DNA of 64,000 nt from NCBI RefSeq assembly GCF_000020685.1, contig NC_012526.1, positions 2,755,843 to 2,819,842 on the forward strand, read 5' to 3'. The stretch comes from Deinococcus deserti VCD115 (GTDB lineage Bacteria > Deinococcota > Deinococci > Deinococcales > Deinococcaceae). How positions within the stretch are numbered: position 1 is the first letter of the stretch; the number at the start of each line of letters is the position of its first letter. Under the pieces are notes generated by a model. It was not told where the DNA came from. It saw only the letters and a list, made by a program, of their open reading frames with translations, and ran no database searches. Positions 11,178-20,927 of this stretch are shown in pieces. Position numbers and translations under genes: made by a program.

Positions 11178-12140
11178 TCAGGCCCGCTGCGGTTCCCACA
11201 GGTCAAAGCGTGCGCCTGCTCCTACGCCCGCCGACTGCGCCCAGACGACGGCAGGCTGCGCCTTGCGGGCCTCGGGCTGCACAGTCTCAATCTGCACGGC
11301 GCCGCTGCCGGCGGCCACCACCAGACCCGCTTCGTCTGCCCGCAGCACTTCGCCGGGCTGACCGTGTCCCTGCGTGGGGCTCAGGCCACCCAGCTTGAGG
11401 CGCGCTCCTCCCAGAAACGCGGTTGTCTGCGGCCAGGCCGCTACACCGCGAAAACGGTTGACCACTGCCTGGGCCGGGTCGCTCCAGCGCACAAAGCCGT
11501 CCTCCTTGACCAGCATGGGGGCGTGGGTCGCCTGAGCTTCATCCTGGGCAGTAGGTGTCAGGGTGTCCAGTTCTTCCAGCGCCTGCACGATCAGCCCGGC
11601 GGCCTGCGTCGCCAGGGCGTCCGCCAGTTCCAGGCTGGTCCAGGCAGGCTCGATGGGCAGTTCCCGTTGCAGCAGGACCGGACCGGTGTCCATTCCCTCG
11701 TCGGTCTGCATGATGGTCGTGCCGGTCACCGTTTCGCCCGCAATCAGGGCCCACTGGATAGGCGCCGCGCCCCGGTAGCGGGGCAGCAGGCTGGTGTGGG
11801 TATTCAGAAAGCCGTAGCGCGGCACGGAAAGCAGCGAAGCCGGCAGAATCTTGCCGTACGCACAGGTCACCGCCACATCTGCGCCCGAATCCCGCAGAGT
11901 GGCTTCAAACGCGGCGTTTCCACGCACTTTCCCAGGTTGGGCCAGTAACAACCCCAGTTCGGTGGCGCGGGCGGCCACCGGGGGCGGCGTCAGCTTTAGG
12001 CCCCGGCCGACCGGCTTGTCGGGCTGGGCCACCACCAGCACCACTTCGAAACGCTCACGAATGGCGTCCAGCACAGGCAGAGCAAAGGCGGGGGAGCCAA
12101 AAAAGGCCACGCGCGGCCTGCCCGGCTGCGCCGCCGTCAA
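11178..12140 (-). CDS. fmt: Methionyl-tRNA formyltransferase
   Basis: The 320-residue enzyme formylates Met-tRNAfMet with 10-formyl-tetrahydrofolate to make initiator tRNA. The catalytic set is visible: N113 and H115 in LNTHTSLLPRYRGAAPIQ and D151 in DEGMDTGP, matching N108/H110/D146 of E. coli. A C-terminal OB-like tRNA-binding domain follows from about residue 210. Translation appears to begin at a TTG overlapping the def stop as TTGA, so it is coupled to def. The pairing of fmt with def is a classic arrangement, since the two proteins add and remove the formyl group. Confidence 0.95.
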   Translation of the reverse strand: MTAAQPGRPRVAFFGSPAFALPVLDAIRERFEVVLVVAQPDKPVGRGLKLTPPPVAARATELGLLLAQPGKVRGNAAFEATLRDSGADVAVTCAYGKILPASLLSVPRYGFLNTHTSLLPRYRGAAPIQWALIAGETVTGTTIMQTDEGMDTGPVLLQRELPIEPAWTSLELADALATQAAGLIVQALEELDTLTPTAQDEAQATHAPMLVKEDGFVRWSDPAQAVVNRFRGVAAWPQTTAFLGGARLKLGGLSPTQGHGQPGEVLRADEAGLVVAAGSGAVQIETVQPEARKAQPAVVWAQSAGVGAGARFDLWEPQRA

Positions 12141-12799
12141 GATCCGCGCTCCTGGCGGCGCTGCCCTTCGCGCACTGTCAGGTCACTCAGGTACTGCTTG
12201 GCCTTGCGCTGCATGGCCAGCAGCTCGCGGCGGTAATCCTCGGTCACCTCAGGCGGCAGGCGGTCCAGAAAAAAGATGCCGTCCAGGTGGTCAGCTTCAT
12301 GCTGAAACACACGCGCAAGGTAGTCATCGGCCTGAATGGTCCGCTGGGCGCCGTCCAGGTCGGTGTAGCGCACTTGGATGGCCCGGGCACGTGACACCCC
12401 CTCCTCGTAGATGCCCGGAATACTCAGGCACCCTTCCTGGTAGGATCGGTCTTTTTTCTTGTCCAGTACGCTCAGCACCGGGTTGAGCATCACGAACTCG
12501 CGCAGCACCCGCGATTTGAGGGGAGTGTCCTGACCCTCGTTCTCTTCCTCGTCGTCCTCGTATTCGACGGCCACGAACATGCGCACCGGCAGCCCCACCT
12601 GCGGCGCCGCCAGCCCCACGCCACGGGCCTCGAACATGGTCTCGAGCATGGTGTCAGCCACCTGACGTACGGTCTGGGGGTCAAAGCCGGGCACGGTCAG
12701 CATGTCGGTGTGCTGCAGGGGCCGGGCCTTTCGGCGCAACACCGGGTCGCCGTACAGGCGGATGGGATAGATGCGTGGAGAGTCGCTGAGAGCCGTCAC
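12137..12799 (-). CDS. def: Peptide deformylase
   Basis: The 220-residue metalloenzyme removes the N-formyl group from nascent proteins. All three family motifs are present: GVGLAAPQVG, EGCLSIPG with metal ligand C124, and QHEADHLDG with H167, E168 and H171. The chosen start is a GTG at 12799, since the family N-terminus (PIRLYGDPVL) begins soon after and upstream residues look non-coding. There is an acidic insertion of about a dozen residues (80-92) between motifs 1 and 2. It is the first gene of the def-fmt unit. Confidence 0.93.
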   Translation of the reverse strand: MTALSDSPRIYPIRLYGDPVLRRKARPLQHTDMLTVPGFDPQTVRQVADTMLETMFEARGVGLAAPQVGLPVRMFVAVEYEDDEEENEGQDTPLKSRVLREFVMLNPVLSVLDKKKDRSYQEGCLSIPGIYEEGVSRARAIQVRYTDLDGAQRTIQADDYLARVFQHEADHLDGIFFLDRLPPEVTEDYRRELLAMQRKAKQYLSDLTVREGQRRQERGS

Positions 12800-12987
12800 A
12801 ATACCCCGTTTTACCAGAGGCCCGCCATGCACGCCCAGGACAGAGGACGCAATGAGCGACAGGAACGGTCCACTTACGGCTCCTCTCACGCCCTCCCCAC
12901 CCCCACAACCGAACATCAGCCCCGAAGGTCCTGCACACAATCACGGCCACCGTCGTCCTACCCCACGTTCCCGAATGGAGGTTCCCC

Positions 12988-14145
12988 ATGACCCGAAACG
13001 TCCTGACCATGACTGCCCTGCTGATCTCGTCCCTGACGCCTGCGCTGGCCCAGACAGCCCCAGCGTCCCCGCCCTCAGTCTCCACCGTGGCGGCACAACC
13101 GGCCTCTGGACTGGCCGCCGAGGCCCGCGCGCTGGCGGAGCGCGCCCGCGCCACCTACCCCAAAGGCAGCGCCAGCATCGACCAGACGCTGTGGAAACAG
13201 GCAGCGGCGGCGGCTGAGGCTGCGGTCAGTGCCGAACCCACCAACGCGGAGTACCTGAAGCTTCGCGCGCAGATCTATACCGAGGTGGGCTTCTGGCGGC
13301 AGGCAGAACTGAGCTGGGCCGCCTATTTCCGCGTGGCACCAGCCCAGGGGGTCACTCCGGAAACGCGCCAGGCCGCTGACGTGCAGTACAACCTGGGTTA
13401 CGCCGCCTACACCCGCAACCAGCCAAGCGAGGCAGCGCGGTTTTTTGCGGCCTGCCTGCAACTTGATCCGGCCAGCGTGCCGTGCACCACGTGGGCCGCC
13501 CGCACTGCCCTGGAGGCCGGCAACTATGCCCAGGCCCAGACCCTGTACGCCAGCGCACTGCGGCTCAATCCTGGAGACAAGACCCTGAGCTACTTCCAGA
13601 CGGTGGCCCAGAACGCCAGCCGCTACGGTCCCGCTGCCACCCGCGCTTTCAGCCGGGCGTACGCGGACGTGGAAGCTGGGAAGAAGGCGCAGGCACTGGC
13701 GGGATTTCAGGAGGCGGCGCGCAGTGCCCCCAACTTCCTGGAAGCGCAGCGTGAGGCTGGGCGCCTTGCCCTGGAGCTGGGCAACGCCGAGGTCGCACTT
13801 GCCGCCTTCCAGAAAGCCGCGAGTCTTCCGGGAGCCACGGCGGCTGACCGCTATAACCTGTCTCTGGCACAAGAAGGGCAGCAGTATGGTCTGGAGGCCG
13901 TGCGAACCTTCCGCGAGGCCTACGCCCGGTATACGGCCGGTAATAAGGCGGCGGCCGAACAGGGGTTTCAGGCTGCAACCAGCCGAAATCCGAACTACGC
14001 CAAGGCCTGGGCCTGGCTGGGCCGGGTCCGCTATGAAGCCAAGAATTTCCAGGCGGCGGCCGAAGCATATGGCCGAGCTGTGCAACTTGATCCTGGTGAC
14101 AAGTCCAGCGCGTACTTCCTGCGTCTGGCACAACAGGGCAAGTAG
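12988..14145 (+). CDS. Secreted TPR-repeat protein
   Basis: The 385-residue product begins with a clear Sec signal peptide ending in PALAQ (about residue 22). Most of the rest is tetratricopeptide repeats, recognisable as A-x-L-x-P-G-D/N and Y-A-x-G-x-x-A-x-A patterns, for example NPGDKTLSYF, RNPNYAKAWAWLG and LDPGDKSSAYFLRLAQ. The protein should act in the periplasm or at the envelope as an interaction scaffold; partners are unknown. It has its own AGGTTCCCC-preceded ATG and no same-strand neighbours close by, and it diverges from def. Confidence 0.85.
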   Translation: MTRNVLTMTALLISSLTPALAQTAPASPPSVSTVAAQPASGLAAEARALAERARATYPKGSASIDQTLWKQAAAAAEAAVSAEPTNAEYLKLRAQIYTEVGFWRQAELSWAAYFRVAPAQGVTPETRQAADVQYNLGYAAYTRNQPSEAARFFAACLQLDPASVPCTTWAARTALEAGNYAQAQTLYASALRLNPGDKTLSYFQTVAQNASRYGPAATRAFSRAYADVEAGKKAQALAGFQEAARSAPNFLEAQREAGRLALELGNAEVALAAFQKAASLPGATAADRYNLSLAQEGQQYGLEAVRTFREAYARYTAGNKAAAEQGFQAATSRNPNYAKAWAWLGRVRYEAKNFQAAAEAYGRAVQLDPGDKSSAYFLRLAQQGK

Positions 14146-14346
14146 CTACCGTGATGGCCAGAGGCTGGGCAAGTCCACCCTTTCCCGGTGACACCAGAAC
14201 CTTTCCGTTTTGAGAACACTGTCCATGAGTGCGTGGTGTTCGGGGAAGGAACGGAACATCCGGCGCAGGTGTCACCCTCCCAAGTACACGAGCCTTTTGC
14301 CACATATTTTGCAGCGCCCAGACAGGCGGCGTGGCATGGTAATCCG

Positions 14347-14439
14347 ATGAAACACGACTGGCTGCAGCTGACCTCGCATGCCCTTATGGCCGTGCTGACC
14401 CTGGGCACTCTGGCTCTGCTGGTTTACGCCTTCGTCTGA
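14347..14439 (+). CDS. Single-pass small membrane protein (30 aa)
   Basis: The short ORF encodes about eight polar residues followed by one hydrophobic helix (ALMAVLTLGTLALLVYAFV), a typical layout for tiny bacterial membrane proteins. The frame is open upstream to 14188, but the added residues look random, so ATG 14347 is preferred. A stem-loop follows 17 nt after the stop. I do not recognise the family. Confidence 0.45.
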   Translation: MKHDWLQLTSHALMAVLTLGTLALLVYAFV

Positions 14440-14455
14440 AGTTTCTGATCTTTAT

Positions 14456-14480
14456 GCCCGTCTGACGCGTTCAGGCGGGC
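14456..14480 (+). terminator. Stem-loop downstream of the small membrane ORF
   Basis: A ten-base-pair stem (GCCCGTCTGA with TCAGGCGGGC, one G-T pair) has a five-base loop. It lies just after the 30-codon ORF. There is no T-run after it, so it may be a processing or stabilising hairpin rather than a true terminator. Confidence 0.45.
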
Positions 14481-14739
14481 AATTCGTATATGTGCCCTGT
14501 AAGCACCTTCCAAGCCGGACGCCGGTCAACTGCCGGGTCCAGGAAAACAGACGGCGGAACAGCAGATGTAAGGAGCGCCGGGGTTCAGGGTACGGTTTGA
14601 CGTGAGCGCTGGCGCCCTGAGCAGGCTGGTCACCAGCGGCCTACACGTACACATGGACCGCACTCCAGCCTCCCGCTTTCAGGTTCCTGTTGCAGGCGCT
14701 CCAGGGTCGAACGTATCGCCTGAATCTTCCCTAGCGGCT

Positions 14740-14777
14740 GAAAGAAGAGCAGCAAGAGCCTGGGATGCTCTTGCTGC
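14740..14777 (-). terminator. Minus-strand intrinsic terminator
   Basis: An 11-bp perfect stem (14749-14759 with 14767-14777, seven-base loop) is followed on the minus strand by TCTTCTTTC. No protein gene precedes it on this strand; the only candidate is the tRNA-like remnant next to it. Confidence 0.55.
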
Positions 14778-14781
14778 CTGA

Positions 14782-14808
14782 GGTGCGGGTGACTGGCCTT
14801 GAACCGGT
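14782..14808 (-). pseudogene. Possible tRNA-Leu 3'-end remnant
   Basis: Read on the minus strand, the segment gives a T-arm (ACCGG, loop TTCAAGG, CCAGT; four of five pairs) followed by CACCCGC-A-CC. This is the usual 3' acceptor strand, discriminator and start of CCA in many bacterial tRNA-Leu genes. The expected 5' partner GCGGGTG and a proper D-arm and anticodon arm are not found upstream. A terminator follows directly, as expected for a tRNA gene. It could be a truncated or decayed tRNA, an integration scar, or chance. Confidence 0.25.
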
Positions 14809-15104
14809 CCGGGACCCTGGATCTGGCCCGCTCGCACGTCCGTTTTTCAGAAGGTGGACGTCCCCCTTCGCTCCTGGAGAGGACAGAAGTATGCCGCGCT
14901 CCACTGCACAGCAGATGGGGAAAAGGTCAGGAGAGTTTCAGCTTTTCTGCTCTGGCGATGAGAAGACTGCCAATGCAAGCTGTGGCTCCTGCAGCCTCCA
15001 CACTGTGCCGGGCCTTGCAGGCAAGGCCCGCCGGCATTCCGTTACGCCACTGTGCTTACAGAGGGCACGGTCAACGCGATCCAGCCATACAATCCAGACT
15101 ATGC

Positions 15105-15139
15105 AAAAAAGCCGCCTTCGAAGGCGGCCTTGATTTCTT
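15105..15139. terminator. Bidirectional intrinsic terminator
   Basis: An 18-bp perfect palindrome (15111-15128, GCCGCCTTC/GAAGGCGGC) is flanked by six A on the left and a T-rich stretch on the right, so it can terminate in both directions. No gene is recognised immediately on either side. Confidence 0.7.
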
Positions 15140-15221
15140 TAATATAAAACGGTATTCACTCCACGTCAATAGCAGCAATCGGGTACCAGGGAGAAGCTGG
15201 AAAATCACGGTCTGAACGTCA

Positions 15222-15300
15222 GTTTCCAGGGCATCCGCAGCGCCCGCCTGATGTAGGCCAGTGCCGGGTATACATGCCACTGACAGGCGCAGCTGGAAAC
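15222..15300. repeat. Nested inverted repeat (about 79 bp)
   Basis: Three stems nest inside each other: GTTTCCAG/CTGGAAAC (15222-15229 with 15293-15300), CGCCTG/CAGGCG (15245-15250 with 15284-15289) and CAGTG/CACTG (15259-15263 with 15278-15282). The layout fits a structured RNA, a REP-like element or a small non-autonomous element. No flanking target duplication is evident. Confidence 0.4.
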
Positions 15301-15507
15301 ACCGCCCCAGAAAGGGCAACGATCAGCGCTGCGCAGTGAATCCCGTACTTCATCACTCGCGGCACGAAATTCTTAGGAAGAACAGGTGTTCAATGCAGCC
15401 TGAAGGGCCACCGAAGGGAACGCCAGACAGTGCAGGCTGCCTGAACAGTGTCCCATAGAACAAGAAGAACTTCGTTGGTAATGGACAAAACCCCGAGGAA
15501 ACCAGAT

Positions 15508-17415
<1,908 letters not shown>

Positions 17416-17508
17416 GGTGTTTATGCCCTTCGTCTAAGCACTCGGAACGAGACACCTCAGCCTGCAGCGTTGTGAGCCGTCACCCTGTCATTTCAGTACG
17501 CTGGGAAC

Positions 17509-17775
17509 ATGTCTGTCCCGGACTCGGCGTCTGTTGCACTTCTCCTGAACCTTGGCGACAAGAGTGCCAGGATGCTTTCCTCGGTTGGCATTCATACCGT
17601 GGGTGAACTGCGCGCTGTCGGGCCAGTTGAGGCGTACCAGCGCTTACAGGTCATGGGTGAACGGCCCTCGCTGACGCTGCTGTGGGCCATGGTGGCGGGC
17701 CTGCGTGGCGAGCACTGGAACACGCTCGGCCACAAGGAAAAACTATCGCTTCAAAGACAACTGACCACAGAGTGA
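17509..17775 (+). CDS. Stand-alone TfoX C-terminal domain protein
   Basis: The 88-residue product matches the C-terminal half of TfoX/Sxy: LLNLGDKSARMLSSVGIHTV, then ELRAVGPVEAYQRL and SLTLLWAMVAGL. The domain is a helical, HhH-like fold. The N-terminal TfoX domain is absent. In gamma-proteobacteria full TfoX controls competence genes; single C-terminal-domain proteins are common elsewhere and have no settled function. A link to transformation (dprA is in this window) is speculation. Confidence 0.8.
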   Translation: MSVPDSASVALLLNLGDKSARMLSSVGIHTVGELRAVGPVEAYQRLQVMGERPSLTLLWAMVAGLRGEHWNTLGHKEKLSLQRQLTTE

Positions 17776-17850
17776 CCCCCGGCTGTCACACTCCCCTCCT
17801 GCCAGGCCTCTAAAGAAACGAACGGCCTGCGGCCCGTTCAGGAGGTCATC

Positions 17851-18159
17851 ATGCACGAATCCCTGGAACTTACCCGTTTCACTGTCCACCCTGGCGCCGA
17901 AGCCGCCTTTCTCAGCGGACGAGACGCTGCGATGCGTGCACTCAGCAAACGCTTTCCTGGGCTGCTGGACGCAACGCTCGTGCGGCTGAGCAGCGGCGAG
18001 TACCTCGATTCCGTCCGCTGGGCAAGCCACGACGAGGCCCAGCACGCAATGGAAGGAGCCATGGCTCTGCCCGAGGTGGCTGCCTGGTTCATACACATCA
18101 GCGAAGTGCATTCCATGGAGCACGCGAGCGTTCTGCATGTCCTGCGCGAAGTACGCTGA
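17851..18159 (+). CDS. Antibiotic biosynthesis monooxygenase (ABM)-type protein
   Basis: The 102-residue protein has the dimeric ferredoxin-like alpha/beta fold of ABM proteins: an FTVHPGAEAAFL first strand and helix, a LVRLSSGEYLDSVRWAS central hairpin, then an acidic helix and VAAWFIHISEVHSMEHASVL. It starts behind a strong CAGGAGGT ribosome-binding site. Its end overlaps, or lies one base before, the start of the sigma factor gene, so the two are co-expressed. ABM proteins include heme-degrading and quinone-oxidising enzymes as well as dimeric sensors; which applies here cannot be told. Confidence 0.75.
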   Translation: MHESLELTRFTVHPGAEAAFLSGRDAAMRALSKRFPGLLDATLVRLSSGEYLDSVRWASHDEAQHAMEGAMALPEVAAWFIHISEVHSMEHASVLHVLREVR

Positions 18160-18991
18160 GGTGACCGTGGACCTCAATGCCCTCGCCCATCTTGCCGCGC
18201 AAGGCGACCGCGCTGCTCTGGAACGCCTGTGCCTGGAAGTACGCGATCCAATCTATCGGCTAGCCCTGCGGACCCTGGGTTCGCCCCACGATGCAGAAGA
18301 CGCCGCACAGGAGATTCTGATCCAGGTAGTGACCCACCTCGGCCAGTTTCAGGGCCGCGCGCAGCTCATGACCTGGGTCTATACCATCGCCACACGTTCT
18401 CTGCTGCGTACCCGGCGCCGTGCCGCAGAGGACCAGGTGCGCGGCGCCGAGCCGTTTGCACAGTGGCTTGACTCCCACCTCGCAGATCCCGCATACGGCC
18501 CGGCAGAAAAAGCTGAGTTGCATCTTCTGGAAGAAGAGTGCCGCCTGGCTTGCACCCAGGGCATGCTGCTGTGCCTGACGAGAGAGCACCGCATTGCTCT
18601 GCTTCTGGGTGACGTGCTGAAGCTGAGTGATCGGGAAGGCGCGCAGATCTGCGAGGTGAGCCGCGCGACATTCCGCCAGCGTCTGGCGCGGGCCCGCAAA
18701 ACGATTCGGCTCATCATTGGCAAGCGCTGCGGTCTGGTGGACCCAGGCAACTCCTGCTCCTGTTCACGGCAGATCGGTGCCTGTGTTCAGGCAGGGATCA
18801 TGGACCCGCAGAGGCCTGTTTTTGCACATTTACCTCGTGTAGGTCTGACAAATGGGATGACCCTGACCCGCGGAGCAAGCCAGCTGAACGAACTTGAGCG
18901 TTTTGCAGAGTTGATTGGAAGCGAGGGCTTTCAGGCGCCCGAATCGGTGTGGGCACAGGTGCGTCTCAAGGCACCGGATCTGGTGACCTGA
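18137..18991 (+). CDS. ECF-type RNA polymerase sigma factor with Cys-rich tail
   Basis: The 284-residue product has sigma region 2 (about 15-95, with YRLALRTLGSPHDAEDAAQE and LMTWVYTIATRSLLR) and region 4 (about 140-195, with LKLSDREGAQICEVSRATFR as the -35-binding helix-turn-helix). After region 4 comes an extension of about 85 residues that starts with four cysteines in KRCGLVDPGNSCSCSRQIGAC and could bind zinc or sense redox state. No separate anti-sigma gene is adjacent. ATG 18137 lies inside the ABM gene; a GTG at 18161, one base after the ABM stop, is an equally good start. Target promoters are unknown. Confidence 0.85.
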   Translation: MSCAKYAEVTVDLNALAHLAAQGDRAALERLCLEVRDPIYRLALRTLGSPHDAEDAAQEILIQVVTHLGQFQGRAQLMTWVYTIATRSLLRTRRRAAEDQVRGAEPFAQWLDSHLADPAYGPAEKAELHLLEEECRLACTQGMLLCLTREHRIALLLGDVLKLSDREGAQICEVSRATFRQRLARARKTIRLIIGKRCGLVDPGNSCSCSRQIGACVQAGIMDPQRPVFAHLPRVGLTNGMTLTRGASQLNELERFAELIGSEGFQAPESVWAQVRLKAPDLVT

Positions 18992-19028
18992 AGGAGAGGC
19001 CGCTGCCGACTTCGCAGCGGCCTCTCCT
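18992..19028. terminator. Strong hairpin between convergent genes
   Basis: A perfect 15-bp stem (AGGAGAGGCCGCTGC with its complement) encloses a seven-base loop directly after the sigma-factor stop. It separates the plus-strand unit from the convergent small gene at 19054. No clear T-run follows, so termination efficiency is uncertain. Confidence 0.6.
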
Positions 19029-19053
19029 GACGACGATCACCGGCCAACCGCTG

Positions 19054-19290
19054 CTAGGCGCGCGCCAGGAGCTTCATCCGGACCTCGTTGGTATCGTCCA
19101 GCCTCTCGGTGACGGCCACCCGGAAGCGCACGCCATCATGCATTTCCAATATGGCCTCCGCACCCTCGCTGATGTCCGGCGCCCCGTTCAGCGACACCCG
19201 CATCAGCCCCCGGCCACCTTCCAGGGCTTCTATCCGCCCCGGTACGGCTATATCTCCAAAAAACGCCGTGACGCTGTTGAACTCTCGCAT
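19054..19290 (-). CDS. Small beta-rich hypothetical protein (78 aa)
   Basis: The 78-residue product alternates hydrophobic and charged residues in beta-strand fashion (VPGRIEALEGGRGLMRVSLNG, EAILEMHDGVRFRVAVTERL), reminiscent of a compact barrel such as a minimal PilZ or OB-like domain, but I cannot assign it. It starts four nt after the stop of the PhyH-type oxygenase gene, so the two form an operon. No catalytic motif is visible. Confidence 0.6.
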   Translation of the reverse strand: MREFNSVTAFFGDIAVPGRIEALEGGRGLMRVSLNGAPDISEGAEAILEMHDGVRFRVAVTERLDDTNEVRMKLLARA

Positions 19291-19294
19291 GGGT

Positions 19295-20140
19295 TCAGGC
19301 GTCGCCCATCATGAGGCCCTCGATGGTGTGCCCCTGCATGATGGGTTCAAGCTCATCCACCACCCGGCAGATCAGGTGATCCTTGACCTCCTGCGGCAAC
19401 TGCTCGTAATACGCCCGCGTGAACTGCAGGTCGTGCTTCTCGTCGTGCCCAGCGCCAGGCGCGTCCACGCCCAGCACCAGTACAGGGCGGGGCTTGTTGC
19501 TGACATTCGCCGTACCGCGGTGAATGGTCAGGGCACTGCGGGCCGAAATGTCGCCCATCTTGGGCAGCTTGCGCTGCGCCAGGGCGTGATACCGCGGGAA
19601 CAGCGACACCGGCGGGAACATGCCGTGGTCGTACTCGCTGGGGTCATCCCACTGGGTCCCCGGAGCGATTTCGAACGGCCCCATGTCTTCTTCGACATCC
19701 ACCGTGGTCAGGTTGAATGCCAGCGAGTTCAGGCGGCGGTCCACCAGTGTCTCGGAGGTGGCCGGGAAATCGCGGTGCCAGGGCTGATCCTTGGCCCCCG
19801 GATTGGGCACGTCGAAGCCGATCTCGACGATCTTGTAGTTCGGACCCAGCACGCTGGTGCACACGGCCACGATCCACGGATGGGTCACCAGATCCAGAAA
19901 GCCGCTGATGTCCTCGGGGTGAATCTCCACATAGTGCCGGTTGGTCCCGCGCCCGACGGCGCCGCCCGGACGGGCCAGAGCTGCTGTGTACAGTTCCGGA
20001 AGTTCGCGGCCAAGCTGCGCGACCCACTCCCGGGAAAAGGCTCCCTTGAGGCCGATAATGCCGTCTCCGTAAATGCCTGCCATGATGGAAGGCACGTCGT
20101 ACTGCTCTTGCACGGGCTTCGTTGCACTGCTGAGCGTCAT
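19295..20140 (-). CDS. Phytanoyl-CoA dioxygenase (PhyH) family protein
   Basis: The 281-residue protein is a putative non-heme Fe(II)/2-oxoglutarate oxygenase. The iron ligands fit HxD in QPWHRDFP and the distal histidine in LTIHRGTANVSN, where the following arginine region would bind 2-oxoglutarate. The ATG at 20140 has a near-perfect GGAGGA ribosome-binding site six nt upstream, which rules out the longer frame. The substrate is unknown; related bacterial enzymes hydroxylate small molecules or natural products. It is followed by the 78-residue gene with only a four-nt gap. Confidence 0.8.
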   Translation of the reverse strand: MTLSSATKPVQEQYDVPSIMAGIYGDGIIGLKGAFSREWVAQLGRELPELYTAALARPGGAVGRGTNRHYVEIHPEDISGFLDLVTHPWIVAVCTSVLGPNYKIVEIGFDVPNPGAKDQPWHRDFPATSETLVDRRLNSLAFNLTTVDVEEDMGPFEIAPGTQWDDPSEYDHGMFPPVSLFPRYHALAQRKLPKMGDISARSALTIHRGTANVSNKPRPVLVLGVDAPGAGHDEKHDLQFTRAYYEQLPQEVKDHLICRVVDELEPIMQGHTIEGLMMGDA

Positions 20141-20352
20141 AAATTCCTCCGGGGGCAAGGCCGGCGGTGCGGCCAGGGTACAGGCTCGTTCAGGTCTTCA
20201 AACAGTAGTTCTTCCATAATCGGGCACTATCGTGAGGGACATTGGAGACCAGGTCTTGATTAGGGGACGAAGGTCGGTGTGATCTGGGGCCTGAACCCAC
20301 CAACTGACATCTCCTGAGCCTGAACAGGAACACCTGACCTCACACGGGCATT

Positions 20353-20880
20353 TCAGCCGTTCTCCTGTCCAGCTTGCCGGAGCGCCTCCTGGAAGACCTG
20401 CAGGTTCTGGCTGCCGTACAGCACCATACGGACCGTCATCTGGGGATGGGTCCGCAGGAAATCCTGGATTGTCCCCAGGGCAACCTCAGCAGCCAGTTCG
20501 GGCGGATAGCCGTACACCCCGGTACTGATGGAAGGGAACGCCACCGACGAACACCCGTGCTCGGCGGCCAGCTCCAGGCTGCGCTGGTAGGCCCGGGCCA
20601 GCAGGGCGGGCTCGCCGGCGTTCCCGCCCTTCCAGACCGGGCCTACGGCATGAATGACAAAGCGCACGCCCTGTTCTTCCAGCCGGAACGCGGGGGTAAT
20701 CACGGCCGTTCCGGTGGGCGTGCCCCCGATCTGGCGAATGGCACGTAACAGTTCAGGGCCTGCAGCTCGGTGGATGGCGCCGTCTACCCCACCGCCGCCG
20801 ACGAGTTCCTTATTGGCAGCCGTGACCACCGCGCAGGTCTGCTGCGCGGCGATATCTCCCTGAATCAGTTCGAGTGGCAT
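20353..20880 (-). CDS. Macrodomain protein (ADP-ribose hydrolase type)
   Basis: The 175-residue product is a single MacroD/YmdB-type macrodomain. Key motifs are [21 protein letters not shown], which holds the asparagine and the glycine loop for ADP-ribose, and [10 protein letters not shown] for the phosphate. Such enzymes remove O-acetyl groups or mono-ADP-ribose. It lies 47 nt downstream of gmk in the same orientation and may be co-transcribed. The substrate is inferred from the family. Confidence 0.88.
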   Translation of the reverse strand: MPLELIQGDIAAQQTCAVVTAANKELVGGGGVDGAIHRAAGPELLRAIRQIGGTPTGTAVITPAFRLEEQGVRFVIHAVGPVWKGGNAGEPALLARAYQRSLELAAEHGCSSVAFPSISTGVYGYPPELAAEVALGTIQDFLRTHPQMTVRMVLYGSQNLQVFQEALRQAGQENG

Positions 20881-20927
20881 GCCCGAAGGCTACGCGGCTT
20901 TTACCCTGGCGTGCCTGCCAGGAAGGT

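Larger units (their letters stand above)
14481..15447. other. Gene-poor stretch of about 1 kb
   Basis: No open frame here has the composition of a Deinococcus gene, and translations in all frames were not recognisable. The stretch does hold structure: a tRNA-like 3' end with its own minus-strand terminator (14740-14808), a GC-rich hairpin at about 15010-15030, a perfect terminator palindrome at 15111-15128 and a nested inverted repeat at 15222-15300. Two terminators without matching genes suggest either unannotated RNA genes or the remains of lost genes. Confidence 0.6.

Noticed and set aside
14440..15140. RNase P RNA, SRP RNA or tmRNA in the gene-poor stretch
   Set aside because: The conserved core sequences I know for these RNAs were not found on either strand.
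15071..15319. An 82-codon minus-strand ORF
   Set aside because: It runs through a perfect intrinsic terminator and has no ribosome-binding site or recognisable sequence.
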